In this document: piece by piece, positions 1-8,825 of the stretch
Layout: every line of letters starts with the position of its first letter
How positions within the stretch are numbered: the stretch's first letter is position 1
From: Verrucomicrobiales bacterium
GTDB taxonomy: Bacteria > Verrucomicrobiota > Verrucomicrobiia > Verrucomicrobiales > V1-33
Direction of reading: 5' to 3'
Assembly (NCBI GenBank): GCA_028293125.1
Contig: JAQGPJ010000058.1
Location: 38,324-102,323, forward strand
DNA length: 64,000 nucleotides
Made by a program: the position numbers and the translations under genes
The notes under the pieces: generated by a model
Told to the model about the DNA's origin: nothing
Database searches by the model: none
The model's input: only the letters and a program-made list of their open reading frames with translations

Positions 1-192
1 GAGGGGCTGGTGGAGACGGTGCCGGGCATCGGCAACCGGGTCTGCGAATCTCCCGAGCCCCGCGCCGCCGAGCGCGCCGCGCTGCTGAACGGCGACTTGG
101 AGGTCCTGGTGCTGCGGGCCCGGCAGCTGCGCCTGGACCTGACCGATCTGGAGGCCGCGCTGCGGGAGCAGTGGTCGCGCCTGGGCGGCTGA
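1..192 (+). CDS. GntR-family (YtrA-like) transcriptional regulator, C-terminal fragment
   Basis: The reading frame is open from the first base, so this is the 3' end of a gene that begins outside the window. The visible residues begin EGLVETVPGIGNRV, which matches the beta-wing end of a GntR winged helix ('..LEAEGLVET..GRGTFV'). About 45 residues follow, rich in Arg, Leu, Ala and Glu and predicted to form a helix, ending in QWSRLGG. The short helical tail without a ligand-binding domain is what the YtrA subfamily has (about 120-130 residues in total). An ABC ATPase and ABC-2-type membrane proteins follow on the same strand, the usual YtrA context, so it probably represses this transporter operon. 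Subfamily assignment is an inference because the DNA-binding helices lie upstream of the window. Confidence 0.7.
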   Translation, partial: EGLVETVPGIGNRVCESPEPRAAERAALLNGDLEVLVLRARQLRLDLTDLEAALREQWSRLGG

Positions 193-326
193 GATCTCCT
201 TCCCACTCTCCCTTCCCTCACCTTCTCCCGCACTCCTTCGTTCCCGCTTCCTCCCACATCCTCTCATCTCTCCTCCCCAAGCCTTTCGCATCCCCAAACC
301 AAACCAACCCGCCCTGCCCCGCCGCC

Positions 327-1286
327 ATGTCCATCGAATTTGATGCCCTGACTAAAAGCTACCGTAAAGGGCGGACCGCCCTGCACCCCCTGACTTTGGC
401 TATTCCCCCCGGCTGCGCCGTGGCCCTGCTGGGGCGCAACGGCGCCGGCAAGACCACTGCCATCCAGCTGCTGCTGGATCTGCTGCCGGCCACCGGCGGC
501 GCGGCCCGGATTTTCGGGGTCCCATCCATCAGCCTGAAGCCGGAGCACCGTCAGAAAATCGGTTATGTCAGCGAAAACCAGCACCTGCCGGACTGGCTGC
601 GGGTGGAGGAGTTCCTGCGTTTTCTGAAGCCGATGTATCCCCGGTGGGATGACGCCCTGACGGCCCGGCTGCTGAAAATGTTCGCCCTGCCGATGGACCG
701 GAAACTGAGCGCCCTCTCGCGGGGTCAGCGCATGAAGGCCGCCGTGCTGGGTGCCCTCTGCTACCGCCCGGAGGTGCTGGTCATGGACGAGCCTTTCAGC
801 GGCTTGGACACCTTGGTGCGGGAGGAGCTGCTGGATGCCCTGGTCGATTTTCTGAGCGGAGGCCAGTGCACCATGCTGCTGTCCAGCCACGACCTGAACG
901 AAGTCGAGCGCCTCGCCGACACCATCGCCATTCTGGAGGAGGGCCGGCTGGGCGTGCATGGACCCGTGGACGAACTGCTCTCCCGGGCCCGTGAGGTCAG
1001 CTTCCTGACCGGCACCGCCCTGCCGGCCAGCCCCCCGCCCGCTGACTGGTGGAACATCTCCAGCCGCAGCGGCGGCGTGACCTTCACGGCGCGGGACGGA
1101 GCCGATGAGGCCGCCCTGACCGCCGCCATCCGCCAGTACTGGCCGGATGCCCATTCCCTCTCCCTCCGCGCTCCCGGCCTGACCCGGTTCTATGTGGACT
1201 GCCTGCGCCGGTTGGAGGCAGGGGGCGGCCCCCTTGGTCATTCCACGTCCAACTCCACCTCCCAACCCCGGGATACCGCCGCATGA
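327..1286 (+). CDS. ABC transporter ATP-binding protein (YtrB-like)
   Basis: This cytoplasmic ATPase should power the membrane proteins encoded just downstream. It shows Walker A GRNGAGKTT at residues 36-44, an ABC signature region LSRGQRMK and Walker B with VLVMDEPFSGLD, followed by the switch region SSHDLNE. The length is 319 residues, with a ~90-residue C-terminal extension after the nucleotide-binding domain, as in ABC-2 exporter ATPases. The ATG at 327 starts a typical N-terminus (MSIEFDALTKSY); the frame stays open further upstream but that part is low-complexity Pro/Ser. The stop overlaps the next start in ATGA, which points to translational coupling. The signature has R in place of the second G of LSGGQ, which is common in this branch. 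The substrate is unknown. Confidence 0.9.
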   Translation: MSIEFDALTKSYRKGRTALHPLTLAIPPGCAVALLGRNGAGKTTAIQLLLDLLPATGGAARIFGVPSISLKPEHRQKIGYVSENQHLPDWLRVEEFLRFLKPMYPRWDDALTARLLKMFALPMDRKLSALSRGQRMKAAVLGALCYRPEVLVMDEPFSGLDTLVREELLDALVDFLSGGQCTMLLSSHDLNEVERLADTIAILEEGRLGVHGPVDELLSRAREVSFLTGTALPASPPPADWWNISSRSGGVTFTARDGADEAALTAAIRQYWPDAHSLSLRAPGLTRFYVDCLRRLEAGGGPLGHSTSNSTSQPRDTAA

Positions 1287-3577
1287 AACTCCATCTTCAC
1301 TGGCTCCGGTTTGACCTCCACCGCTTCCGTCTGCTGCTCGGCGTGTGGACATTGCTGGTGGCGGCCTATGCCGTTTTCCTGGGCTGGGTGCATCTCCGCT
1401 TCCTGACCATCAGTCAGGCTGTCATGGACCGCAGCCTGTATATCGCCATCCTGCTAGGGCTGGTGGAGCTTTGTTTTCTTTTCACCCTTTTCAATGCCGA
1501 TCCCGCCAAGGGCCCGCGGCACTTCTGGAAAACCCGACCGCCTTCCGGCGTGGCGGTAGCGGGTTCAAAACTGGTGCTGGCACTCGTGTTCTTCGTGGCA
1601 CTGCCGTTGCTGGCGTGGTGGGCGGTAAATGCGCTTTGTGTCCTACCGCAATACGCTGTTACCCAATCCCCCACCGGTGTGTCGTGGACGGTCTTTCTGT
1701 TCTGGGCACAGTCGTTGGTTGTCAGCGCTTTCGCTTTGGCCGCCGCCAGATCGGCCAACAAAATGGAGTTTCATCTGCACCTGCTGGTCTGCACCGGCGT
1801 TGTGGCGTGCGGAGTCTGGACCCTGCAGGAAATCTGGGTCTGGGTGGTGCGGGAAATCTGGAGCGCGTTCTCGGTTTCACCGGTGGACCTGCGGCTGGCG
1901 CGCTGGCTCGGAAATGGTTTTGTCACCCTGCCCATGGCGGTCCTGACCCTTGCTGCAGCTTGCCTGTATCTGCTGCAGGTGCGCCGCCGCCGGCTGCCCC
2001 ACGGACAAGGGCTGGCCTCCCTCATGCTGCTGCCGACGGGCGCCATGCTCTTCGCCGCAGCCATCTTTGACACGGACAGCCGAACAGCAGAGCTCCCGAT
2101 CCGCGATGAACTCCCGCCCCTTCCTGATCCAGCGACCGCCATAAAAATCCGGGTTACGGAAATGCCTCTCCACACTGGGGACTTCAGGGAGGTGGAATAT
2201 CCGCCACGCTCCTACTCAGCCTTTGATTCCTTCAATCTTTTCCGACCACCTCCCAGACAAATGCGGTTCTCCACTGTCTTGAAAGTGGAGGGCCTGCCGC
2301 CCGGCGTGCGGGTCAGCGCCCGGTGGCTGGACCTGCGGCTCACCGCGCCCGACGGCACTGTGATCCGTGGGGAGCCCCGCAGTGGCAAGCTCGGGTCTGG
2401 AGGAATTCATCAGGACAATCCTGACAATCTTTTCCCTTGGTCGGTGAATTTTCCAAAGCGGGAACTTGAGGCTTGGTCCACCGTTCCCTGTACCGGCTCC
2501 GGCACTCTCCGTCTGACTCTGTATGCCTGGAAAAATCAACTGCTTCCTCTGCCGGATGGCCAACGGCGCTCCGGTCCGTGGGGACCTTTGGTAATGCGCC
2601 GGACGCGGGAGGATTTGCTTAACCTCAAGGAGAGGGCGGAATGGATTAACTCGCCCTCCGCGCTGGAAGACGCTGTTCTGAACTCTGTTCCTGACGCCAT
2701 GTGGTTTTTCGATTTAAGTTCATTCAACTCCGGATATCCCCCGATCAATTCCCTTGGCGATTCATCCGCCACCTTTGAGGCGGTCAAAGGGAGGGATAAC
2801 ATCCCCATCAAAATGGCCTTGGGACGCAAATCGTTCCCCACAGGATTTCTGATCCGGCACGAGCTTCTGACCGGGGCCGCTTTTATCAAAAGCAAAAAAA
2901 TCAATCCCACGAAAGAGCCGGATAATCTCTATGTTTTTGAGGATTGGGGTTTGCTTAAAGCGGTTTACACTGGTCGCACCCTTCCGGATGGCTGGCAGCT
3001 GAGGATCGGATCCAGCGAGCCTTATGCCGCCGTGGATGTTCCGGTCACTCTCAACGATGTGGTTCCATGGACCGGCCGCGGTACTGGCCCAGCCCTTCTG
3101 AAAGCGCTTTCCACCGTTCATCTTCGGAAAAATACCTCCCAAGGGAGCGTCCGCAGTGACCTGCGCCACGCCTACGGGCTGATCTCCAGCATGCCCAACA
3201 TCCGGGGGGAGGGTGGTCACCTCCGAGAATGGCATCAGGCGGTCACCATGTGGCAGGGTATTCTCGATGAGGCTGACCACGGGGACCTTCCGGTGCTGCT
3301 CGAATTGATCCAAGAGAAAAACTATTTCACTTCTTATGACGAATTTGGAATCACCCAAAATTCCCTGTCACCCACGGAGAGTATCGAATTTCCAACACAC
3401 CCCTTCCATCTCCTGATAAAACGGACCGCCGCTCTGCTTCAGCCCGCCGATATGGCGGGCATCCCGGCCGATTCACACACGGCGTGGGTTCTCCGCGGTT
3501 ACATGGGGTCCTCTACGAAGCCGGAACCGGTGGCGACTCCAACGCCCATGCCGTCCGCCGGCGGTGAGGCACAGTGA
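1283..3577 (+). CDS. ABC-2-type membrane protein with large extracytoplasmic domain (paralog 1)
   Basis: The protein has 764 residues. The first ~260 hold about seven hydrophobic segments (roughly residues 16-38, 52-71, 95-117, 134-155, 164-190, 213-232 and 243-260), typical of an ABC-2-type permease. After the last one comes a ~500-residue soluble region with no family I can name. With seven segments and an N-terminus in the cytoplasm, that region would face outside. It contains a beta-rich stretch around VEGLPPGVRVSARWLDLRL and ends near a LLQPADMAGIPAD motif shared with the next gene. The start overlaps the ATPase stop by four bases, so the two are co-translated. It is the likely transmembrane partner of the ATPase. 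Function beyond transport is not visible; a sensing or antibiotic-protection role as for YtrCD-type systems is only a guess. Confidence 0.75.
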   Translation: MKLHLHWLRFDLHRFRLLLGVWTLLVAAYAVFLGWVHLRFLTISQAVMDRSLYIAILLGLVELCFLFTLFNADPAKGPRHFWKTRPPSGVAVAGSKLVLALVFFVALPLLAWWAVNALCVLPQYAVTQSPTGVSWTVFLFWAQSLVVSAFALAAARSANKMEFHLHLLVCTGVVACGVWTLQEIWVWVVREIWSAFSVSPVDLRLARWLGNGFVTLPMAVLTLAAACLYLLQVRRRRLPHGQGLASLMLLPTGAMLFAAAIFDTDSRTAELPIRDELPPLPDPATAIKIRVTEMPLHTGDFREVEYPPRSYSAFDSFNLFRPPPRQMRFSTVLKVEGLPPGVRVSARWLDLRLTAPDGTVIRGEPRSGKLGSGGIHQDNPDNLFPWSVNFPKRELEAWSTVPCTGSGTLRLTLYAWKNQLLPLPDGQRRSGPWGPLVMRRTREDLLNLKERAEWINSPSALEDAVLNSVPDAMWFFDLSSFNSGYPPINSLGDSSATFEAVKGRDNIPIKMALGRKSFPTGFLIRHELLTGAAFIKSKKINPTKEPDNLYVFEDWGLLKAVYTGRTLPDGWQLRIGSSEPYAAVDVPVTLNDVVPWTGRGTGPALLKALSTVHLRKNTSQGSVRSDLRHAYGLISSMPNIRGEGGHLREWHQAVTMWQGILDEADHGDLPVLLELIQEKNYFTSYDEFGITQNSLSPTESIEFPTHPFHLLIKRTAALLQPADMAGIPADSHTAWVLRGYMGSSTKPEPVATPTPMPSAGGEAQ

Positions 3578-3703
3578 CACCGGATCACTCCAATCATTCC
3601 ATCACATTAGGAAAGGCACCAGCATTTCGCCAAACCATACCCTTTCCAAAACTGGCCGGACTCCGCCTGCCATCCAAACTATCGCCTCCATGTCCCCGCC
3701 TGT

Positions 3704-5821
3704 ATGAAACTCCATCTTCATTGGCTCCGGTTCGATCTCCGCCGCTTCCGCCTCATCCTCGGCGTGTGGACGCTGCTGGTAACCAGCTATGCCGTTTTTC
3801 TGGGCTGGGTGCATCTCCGCTTCCTGACCATCAGTCAGGATGTCATGGACCGCAGTCTTTACATCCCCATCCTGCTCGGGTTGGTGGAGCTGGGCTTTCT
3901 TTTTGCCCTTTTCAATGCCGACCCCGCCAAGGGACCGCGGCACTTCTGGAAAACCCGTCCGCCCTCCGGCGTGGCGGTGGCGGGTTCAAAACTGGTGCTG
4001 GCGCTCACATTCTTTGTGGCGCTGCCGGTGCTGGCGTGGTGGGCGGTGAATGCCTTCTGTGTCCTTCAGGAATACGCTGTTGTCCAGTCCTCCACCGGCC
4101 TGTCTTGGACAGCTTTCCTGTTCTGGATCCAGTCTTTGACGGTCAGCGCTTTCACGCTGGCCGCTGCCCGGCCGGAAAGCAAAAGGGATTTTTACCTGCA
4201 TCTGGCCGCCTCCATCGCCACTGTGGCGGCCGGGGTATGGGCTCTGCGGGAAATCTGGGACACCCTAGCCTCGAAGTCCATGGATCCGGCGCTGGAGCGC
4301 TGGCTTCGGAACGGGTTTTTCTCGCCGCTGATGGCGGTCCTCTCCCTGGCGGCGGCCATTGGTTATCTGCTGCTGGTGCGCCGGCGGCGGCTGCCTCCGG
4401 GACGCGGGCTTGCCTGGGTGCTGCTGATGCCTGCCGGGATCCTGCTCACGGCGTCGGCCGCTTGGCGGGCACCGGCGGTCAGTCCGCGTGATGAGGCCCT
4501 GCCGCCCGCCGATCCTGCCATGGCTGGAAAAATTCGAATCACTGAACGGTTTCCCTCCGTGGGGAGCTTTGATGACATGGGACCTTATGACGGCGGCACC
4601 TGGGATCCTTACCATATTGCCTGGCCATCCTCGGAAAGGATCTGGTTTTACGCGACCCTGAAAGTGGAGGGCCTGCCGTCCGGCGCCAAAGTAAGCGCCC
4701 GCTGGCTGAATCTGCGGCTGACCGCGCCCGACGGCACGGTCCTTCAGGCAGATACTCAATCATATCCTCCTCCGCCGTACGGGACCATGCCACAGAATCC
4801 AGCCGCGCTGAGGACTTATGGGACGCCTTTCGCCAGCGGGAAACTCCGTCCTTACGATCTCACGCGCTGCACCGCCAGCGGCACCCTCAGGCTGACTTTG
4901 TATTCCTGGCAGGAAGGCATTCTTCCTTATCCGGATGACCGGATTAATGCCAGCCCGCTGGGCCCTGTGCTGATTGATGCCCAACGGGGTGAATGGGAAA
5001 ATCAAAGCACTGGGAAAAAGCTCATCCAACTCTCCAATGTGAACTTCTTTGACACCGGTTACCCGCACCTGTGGAGAATGAGTCTGACTTGGGACACGGG
5101 GGAGCTGCCACTTGAGGTTTATGTCAGCAACGATGTGTTCTCCGGAGGATTTCTGGTCCGCCATGGGAGGATTGAGGGTTCAGCATGGATTCAACATTCT
5201 ACGGCTGCGGTCAGCATGGCCGGCCCGCCGCTTCCTGACGGCTGCCATTTTAAAATCGGCGCGTGCAATCCTGTGGGCACGCTGGATGTGTCCGTCACGC
5301 TTCCTGGAGTCATTCCATGGACGGGGCAAAGCACGGCAGCGGACCTTGTGAGAATGCTCGCCGGCATCCATCCGGATGAAAAGGCATCCGTCGATGAGGC
5401 ACGCAGTGATCTCCGGTATGCCCTCAATCTGATTTACCACATCGAGCGGGGGCGGAACCGCCAAGCCACCGCTGAGGAGCAGCTGCTCAAAAGCGTGGTA
5501 TTGTGGAGGGATATTCTGGGACAGGTTTCCCATACGAATCTGCCTGCGCTCATTGATCTTATCAGGGACAATGCCGTGTATGATACTTTGGCTGAAAACC
5601 GTAACAGGGGTTTCAAAAACCCTCCATTCATCCTTCAAATCCACGACCATTTGAGAAAACGGGCCGCCGAACTCCTCCAGCCCGCTGACATGCCGGGCAT
5701 CCTGGCCGATCCCGATCTCACGGCAAAACTCCTCCCCTTTCTGCCAGCCTCAGCTGTGCCGGAAACGATCGCCCCTCAGGGTTCTCCAACGGGTTCCGAA
5801 GATCAAAAACCGGACCGCTGA
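3704..5821 (+). CDS. ABC-2-type membrane protein with large extracytoplasmic domain (paralog 2)
   Basis: A 705-residue tandem paralog of the preceding gene. The N-terminal ~140 residues are nearly identical (both begin MKLHLHWLRFDL and share PAKGPRHFWKTRPPSGVAVAG), and even the DNA is strikingly similar there. The membrane region keeps about seven hydrophobic segments. The outer domain is clearly related (VEGLPSGAKVSARWLNLRL; LLQPADMPGILADPD near the end) but much more diverged and shorter. It lies 126 bases after paralog 1 and is probably in the same operon. A heterodimeric permease made of the two paralogs, served by the single ATPase at 327-1286, is a reasonable inference. Alternatively it is a recent duplicate under diversification. 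Confidence 0.75.
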   Translation: MKLHLHWLRFDLRRFRLILGVWTLLVTSYAVFLGWVHLRFLTISQDVMDRSLYIPILLGLVELGFLFALFNADPAKGPRHFWKTRPPSGVAVAGSKLVLALTFFVALPVLAWWAVNAFCVLQEYAVVQSSTGLSWTAFLFWIQSLTVSAFTLAAARPESKRDFYLHLAASIATVAAGVWALREIWDTLASKSMDPALERWLRNGFFSPLMAVLSLAAAIGYLLLVRRRRLPPGRGLAWVLLMPAGILLTASAAWRAPAVSPRDEALPPADPAMAGKIRITERFPSVGSFDDMGPYDGGTWDPYHIAWPSSERIWFYATLKVEGLPSGAKVSARWLNLRLTAPDGTVLQADTQSYPPPPYGTMPQNPAALRTYGTPFASGKLRPYDLTRCTASGTLRLTLYSWQEGILPYPDDRINASPLGPVLIDAQRGEWENQSTGKKLIQLSNVNFFDTGYPHLWRMSLTWDTGELPLEVYVSNDVFSGGFLVRHGRIEGSAWIQHSTAAVSMAGPPLPDGCHFKIGACNPVGTLDVSVTLPGVIPWTGQSTAADLVRMLAGIHPDEKASVDEARSDLRYALNLIYHIERGRNRQATAEEQLLKSVVLWRDILGQVSHTNLPALIDLIRDNAVYDTLAENRNRGFKNPPFILQIHDHLRKRAAELLQPADMPGILADPDLTAKLLPFLPASAVPETIAPQGSPTGSEDQKPDR

Positions 5822-6199
5822 AGCTTTCCAAAAGTCGGCTGGCGCAGGCTTGGACGCGCTGCTCGGACCGGTGGATTTGAAGAGGTGAAATCCAATTTTT
5901 CCGGCTGAAGCCGGATCAAAGTGTTCACGCGGATGGAACTCCAGACGGAAAATGCAAATTTTTCTCACCCGGACCGATAAATTCCAGACAATTCCGCCCC
6001 CGCCCCCGCTTTTAAGGCGCAGCCACTCTGTTTCATCGCCAAAACCGGGCAAACCAGACGCAATCCGACGCCAATTTTCAGGCTGGAAATTGTTCCGCAT
6101 TCCTTTAGGAGTTGCTCCTTCGAGCCCCGCATGCAGCGGTGTGCTTTTTCCTCACCGTGCCAAACCAAATCCCTTGAAGAAATTCATACTGACCCGCCC
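5822..6199. other. intergenic region before the desaturase gene
   Basis: This 378-base gap contains a weak terminator-like hairpin near its start (5873-5900) and several A/T-rich stretches between 5930 and 6180 that could hold the desaturase promoter. The open frame of the desaturase extends back to 6131, but the residues before the ATG at 6200 do not look like a desaturase N-terminus. No gene was recognised. Confidence 0.5.
5873..5900 (+). terminator. possible weak rho-independent terminator
   Basis: GGATTT (5873-5878) pairs with AAATCC (5888-5893), followed by AATTTTT. It sits about 50 bases after the end of the transporter operon. The stem is short and A/T-rich, so termination would be inefficient. 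Confidence 0.35.
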
Positions 6200-7243
6200 A
6201 TGACTCCGCCCGCCCCGACGACGTCCATCTCCGACACGAAGCTGCCCACGGTGGCTGAATGGAAGGCCATGGTCGCCAAATTCCAGCGCCCCTCCATCAG
6301 CAGGGCCGCCTGGCAGATCATCAACTCCGTTGTGCCCTACGCCGCGCTTTGGGCGCTGATGGCCTGGAGCCTGAAAGGTCCCTACTGGGTCACCCTGCTG
6401 CTCGCCGTGCTCACCGGTCTTTTTGTGGTGCGCATTTTCATCATCTTCCACGACTGCGGCCACGGCTCCTACTTCAAGAGCCGGAAGCTGAACGACATTG
6501 CCGGATTCATCACCGGGGTGATCACCTTCACCCCCTACCATCACTGGCGCTGGGAGCACTCCCTGCACCACGCCTCCTGCGGCGATCTGGAGCGCCGGGG
6601 CGTGGGCGACATCTGGACCATGACTGTGAAGGAGTACTGCCAAGCGTCCCCCAAGAGGAAGTTCATCTACCGCGTGGCCCGGAATCCCATCGTGCTTTTC
6701 CTGATCGCGCCGGTGGTGATGTTCATGATCTACCAGCGCATCCCCAGCAAGAAGGCCAACCGCCGGGAAAAGCTCTCCGTGCACTGGATGAACGCCGCCA
6801 TCGTGCTGCTCAACGGCCTGCTCATCTGGGCGGTCGGCTTCAAGGAATGGTGCCTGATTCAGATTCCCATCACCATGGCCGCCGGGGCCGCCGGCGTCTG
6901 GATGTTCTACATTCAGCACCAGTATGAGGACGTTTACTGGGAGCATCACCAAGAGTGGGACTATACCAGCGCCGCCCTGCTCGGCAGCTCCTTTTACAAG
7001 CTTCCGCGTATCCTTCAGTGGTTCACCGGCAACATCGGCTTCCACCACATCCATCACCTCAGCCCCCGCATTCCGAACTACAATCTGGAGGCCTGCCACA
7101 AGTCCCACGAGATTTTCCAGCGCATCAAGCCTATCACTTTTCTTCCCAGCCTGAAGGCCATGCACCTGCGCCTGTGGGACGAGGAGAACCGTCAGCTGGT
7201 CGGTTTCAACTTCCTCCGCCGTCAGGGTCTTCAGGGAAACTGA
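6200..7243 (+). CDS. membrane fatty-acid desaturase (DesA / delta-12-like)
   Basis: This is a 347-residue di-iron membrane enzyme that should insert a double bond into acyl chains of membrane lipids. All three histidine boxes are visible: HDCGH at 84-88, HSLHH at 120-124 and HHIHH at 282-286. Hydrophobic stretches lie around residues 40-82, 160-177 and 200-237, as expected for the desaturase fold with boxes on the cytoplasmic side. The layout resembles the omega-6 (delta-12) type. Position specificity and electron donor cannot be read from the sequence. The ATG at 6200 gives a normal N-terminus; an upstream GTG/ATG extension would add non-family residues. It is a single-gene unit closed by a strong terminator. 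Confidence 0.9.
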   Translation: MTPPAPTTSISDTKLPTVAEWKAMVAKFQRPSISRAAWQIINSVVPYAALWALMAWSLKGPYWVTLLLAVLTGLFVVRIFIIFHDCGHGSYFKSRKLNDIAGFITGVITFTPYHHWRWEHSLHHASCGDLERRGVGDIWTMTVKEYCQASPKRKFIYRVARNPIVLFLIAPVVMFMIYQRIPSKKANRREKLSVHWMNAAIVLLNGLLIWAVGFKEWCLIQIPITMAAGAAGVWMFYIQHQYEDVYWEHHQEWDYTSAALLGSSFYKLPRILQWFTGNIGFHHIHHLSPRIPNYNLEACHKSHEIFQRIKPITFLPSLKAMHLRLWDEENRQLVGFNFLRRQGLQGN

Positions 7244-7303
7244 GCCTGATGTCAGGCAACGGCTGAACTTGGATTAATCACTCATTCCAAACTCAAATTC
7301 AAT

Positions 7304-7347
7304 CCCGGTGACGGGGGAAGCCCTTTCCCCGCACCGGGATTTTTTTT
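7304..7347 (+). terminator. strong rho-independent terminator after the desaturase
   Basis: CCCGGTG (7304-7310) pairs with CACCGGG (7332-7338), with further G/C pairing inside (CGGGG with CCCCG), followed directly by a run of eight T. It lies about 60 bases after the desaturase stop and is the clearest terminator in the window. Confidence 0.9.
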
Positions 7348-7450
7348 GGTGAAAATCCACCCCCTCGACGGGTGGCCGGCCATCAGGCATCAGCCACCAA
7401 CCCACTATTCATCAGCCAGCTCCGCCTCCGGTTGGCGGCTGCGGCGGATT

Positions 7451-8650
7451 TCATTTTTTGCTGAACGGCAGCCGGATCACATTTCCGGTGATGACCCGCA
7501 GCTCCTTCACCCGGGTGCCATCGCTCCAACTGCCGCGGCCCCGCTGGGCGGCGGTGTTGCCGAGCGCCTGGCCGCGGTTCCGACCGGTGAAGGCCGTCTC
7601 GCAAAGGGCGTCAAAAAGGCGCCAATGGTCAAAGTCCATGGCGTCCGGTGCGTAGAAGGTCTCCGCATACACCGGACAGTGAATCCGGGAGTGCATCCAT
7701 TCCCGCCCATGCGGAGTCTGCAGCAGCCAGCGCAGCGGGCTGTAGTCCCCCAGGGCCACGCCGAGCGCGGCCTTCAGCTGGGTGGGAAACGAGCCCGGCG
7801 GCGGCTCGCCGGGGGAATTGCAGAAATCGCACGGCGGCGAGCACGGGGCGTAGTGATTGCCCCGCAGTGGGGGACTGCCCCGCTCGTCCGTGAGAAAATA
7901 AACCAGATTCCGGTCCGCCTCCGGCAGATGGCCGGCTCCCTGGTAAATACGCACCGCGTCGACATCCCCCACCACAGCATCCCGGTCCCCAGCCACGGAC
8001 AGCAGCAGCGTGCCGGTGGGAATGGTGCGCAGATCGTGCAGATCCAAGCCGATGCTGTCCGGGGTGCGGCGGGTGCCGCCAGGCTGCACGCACATCAGCG
8101 CCTTCGGTGGCGGCAGGCCCTCGTTTGCCGCGCCGGCAGCCAGATTGGCCGACAGCACCGCCCCCATGGAGTGACCCACATAGGCCACCTGTCCGGGTTT
8201 GAGCTTTACATGGTCCCCCTGCCCCGCCTGCCTCAGGGCATCCCGCAGGGCTTGGACGGTGCTGGTGTAAAAACCGGGCGGATTGCTGAACAGCGTCGTC
8301 TGATACCGGGGAAACAGCACCACATTCCCCCTTCGCAGCAGATGTTCAATCCACGCTCCGTACAGCCAGGGATCCAGAGCCGCCCACCCGTGCATGAACA
8401 CCACTAGCGGAGCCTCCGCCGGCACCGGGTCCGCAGGCTCGAAAAGCCAGCAGGCCGTGGCTCCGGCACCCACCACTGTCTGACTCCAGCTGGCGTGGAT
8501 GTAGTCCGAACTCCCCGGTCCGGAGACACGCTGCCCCGGAGGCAAGGGACGCATCGGGGCCGGCTCCGCCCCCATGGAGGAGGGCGCTGCACCCCAGCCC
8601 AGCACAAGGGATGCACCCAAAGCCGCCGCCAACCGCACAGGATTATTCAT
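7451..8650 (-). CDS. secreted alpha/beta hydrolase
   Basis: The 399-residue product begins with a signal peptide (MNNPVRLAAALGASLVLG, Ala-rich to about residue 28). The alpha/beta-hydrolase fold is marked by an oxyanion region FMHGW at 85-89 and the nucleophile elbow GHSMG at 159-163 (Ser161). An acidic residue candidate is in AGDRD (222/224) and the catalytic His may be H241 or H266. Cysteines cluster in CSPPCDFC at about 270-277, suggesting a disulfide in the exported protein. The hydrolase type (lipase, esterase, peptidase, chlorophyllase-like) cannot be fixed. The gene is divergent from the DUF1549 gene, with a 175-base shared upstream region, and no partner gene is adjacent on its own strand. 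Confidence 0.75.
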   Translation of the reverse strand: MNNPVRLAAALGASLVLGWGAAPSSMGAEPAPMRPLPPGQRVSGPGSSDYIHASWSQTVVGAGATACWLFEPADPVPAEAPLVVFMHGWAALDPWLYGAWIEHLLRRGNVVLFPRYQTTLFSNPPGFYTSTVQALRDALRQAGQGDHVKLKPGQVAYVGHSMGAVLSANLAAGAANEGLPPPKALMCVQPGGTRRTPDSIGLDLHDLRTIPTGTLLLSVAGDRDAVVGDVDAVRIYQGAGHLPEADRNLVYFLTDERGSPPLRGNHYAPCSPPCDFCNSPGEPPPGSFPTQLKAALGVALGDYSPLRWLLQTPHGREWMHSRIHCPVYAETFYAPDAMDFDHWRLFDALCETAFTGRNRGQALGNTAAQRGRGSWSDGTRVKELRVITGNVIRLPFSKK

Positions 8651-8756
8651 GAATTGAAATAATAGCGTCGTTTCAGAACCGGTCTTTCGGGAAAAAGAGG
8701 TGAAAGGGTTCAGGATTCAGTGGACTGAGTGGACAAGCGGCCGGGAAGCGCTGTTT

Positions 8757-8776
8757 CTGAAAACCGAAAACTCCCC
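8757..8776 (+). repeat. copy of the dispersed CTGAAAAC repeat
   Basis: CTGAAAACCGAAAACTCCCC lies in the divergent region between the hydrolase and the DUF1549 gene. It matches copies at 17244, 17360, 24489 and 51235, but unlike those it does not follow a stop codon. Confidence 0.5.
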
Positions 8777-8825
8777 TGCCCCCTCCCCTGAAAGCCCCCC
8801 GTTCTCCAAACGTAATGATTTCCGC

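Noticed and set aside
3574..4491. 305-residue frame overlapping the second ABC-2 paralog
   Set aside because: It is a frame-shifted shadow of the paralog start; the same kind of shadow exists in the first paralog (1345-2070).
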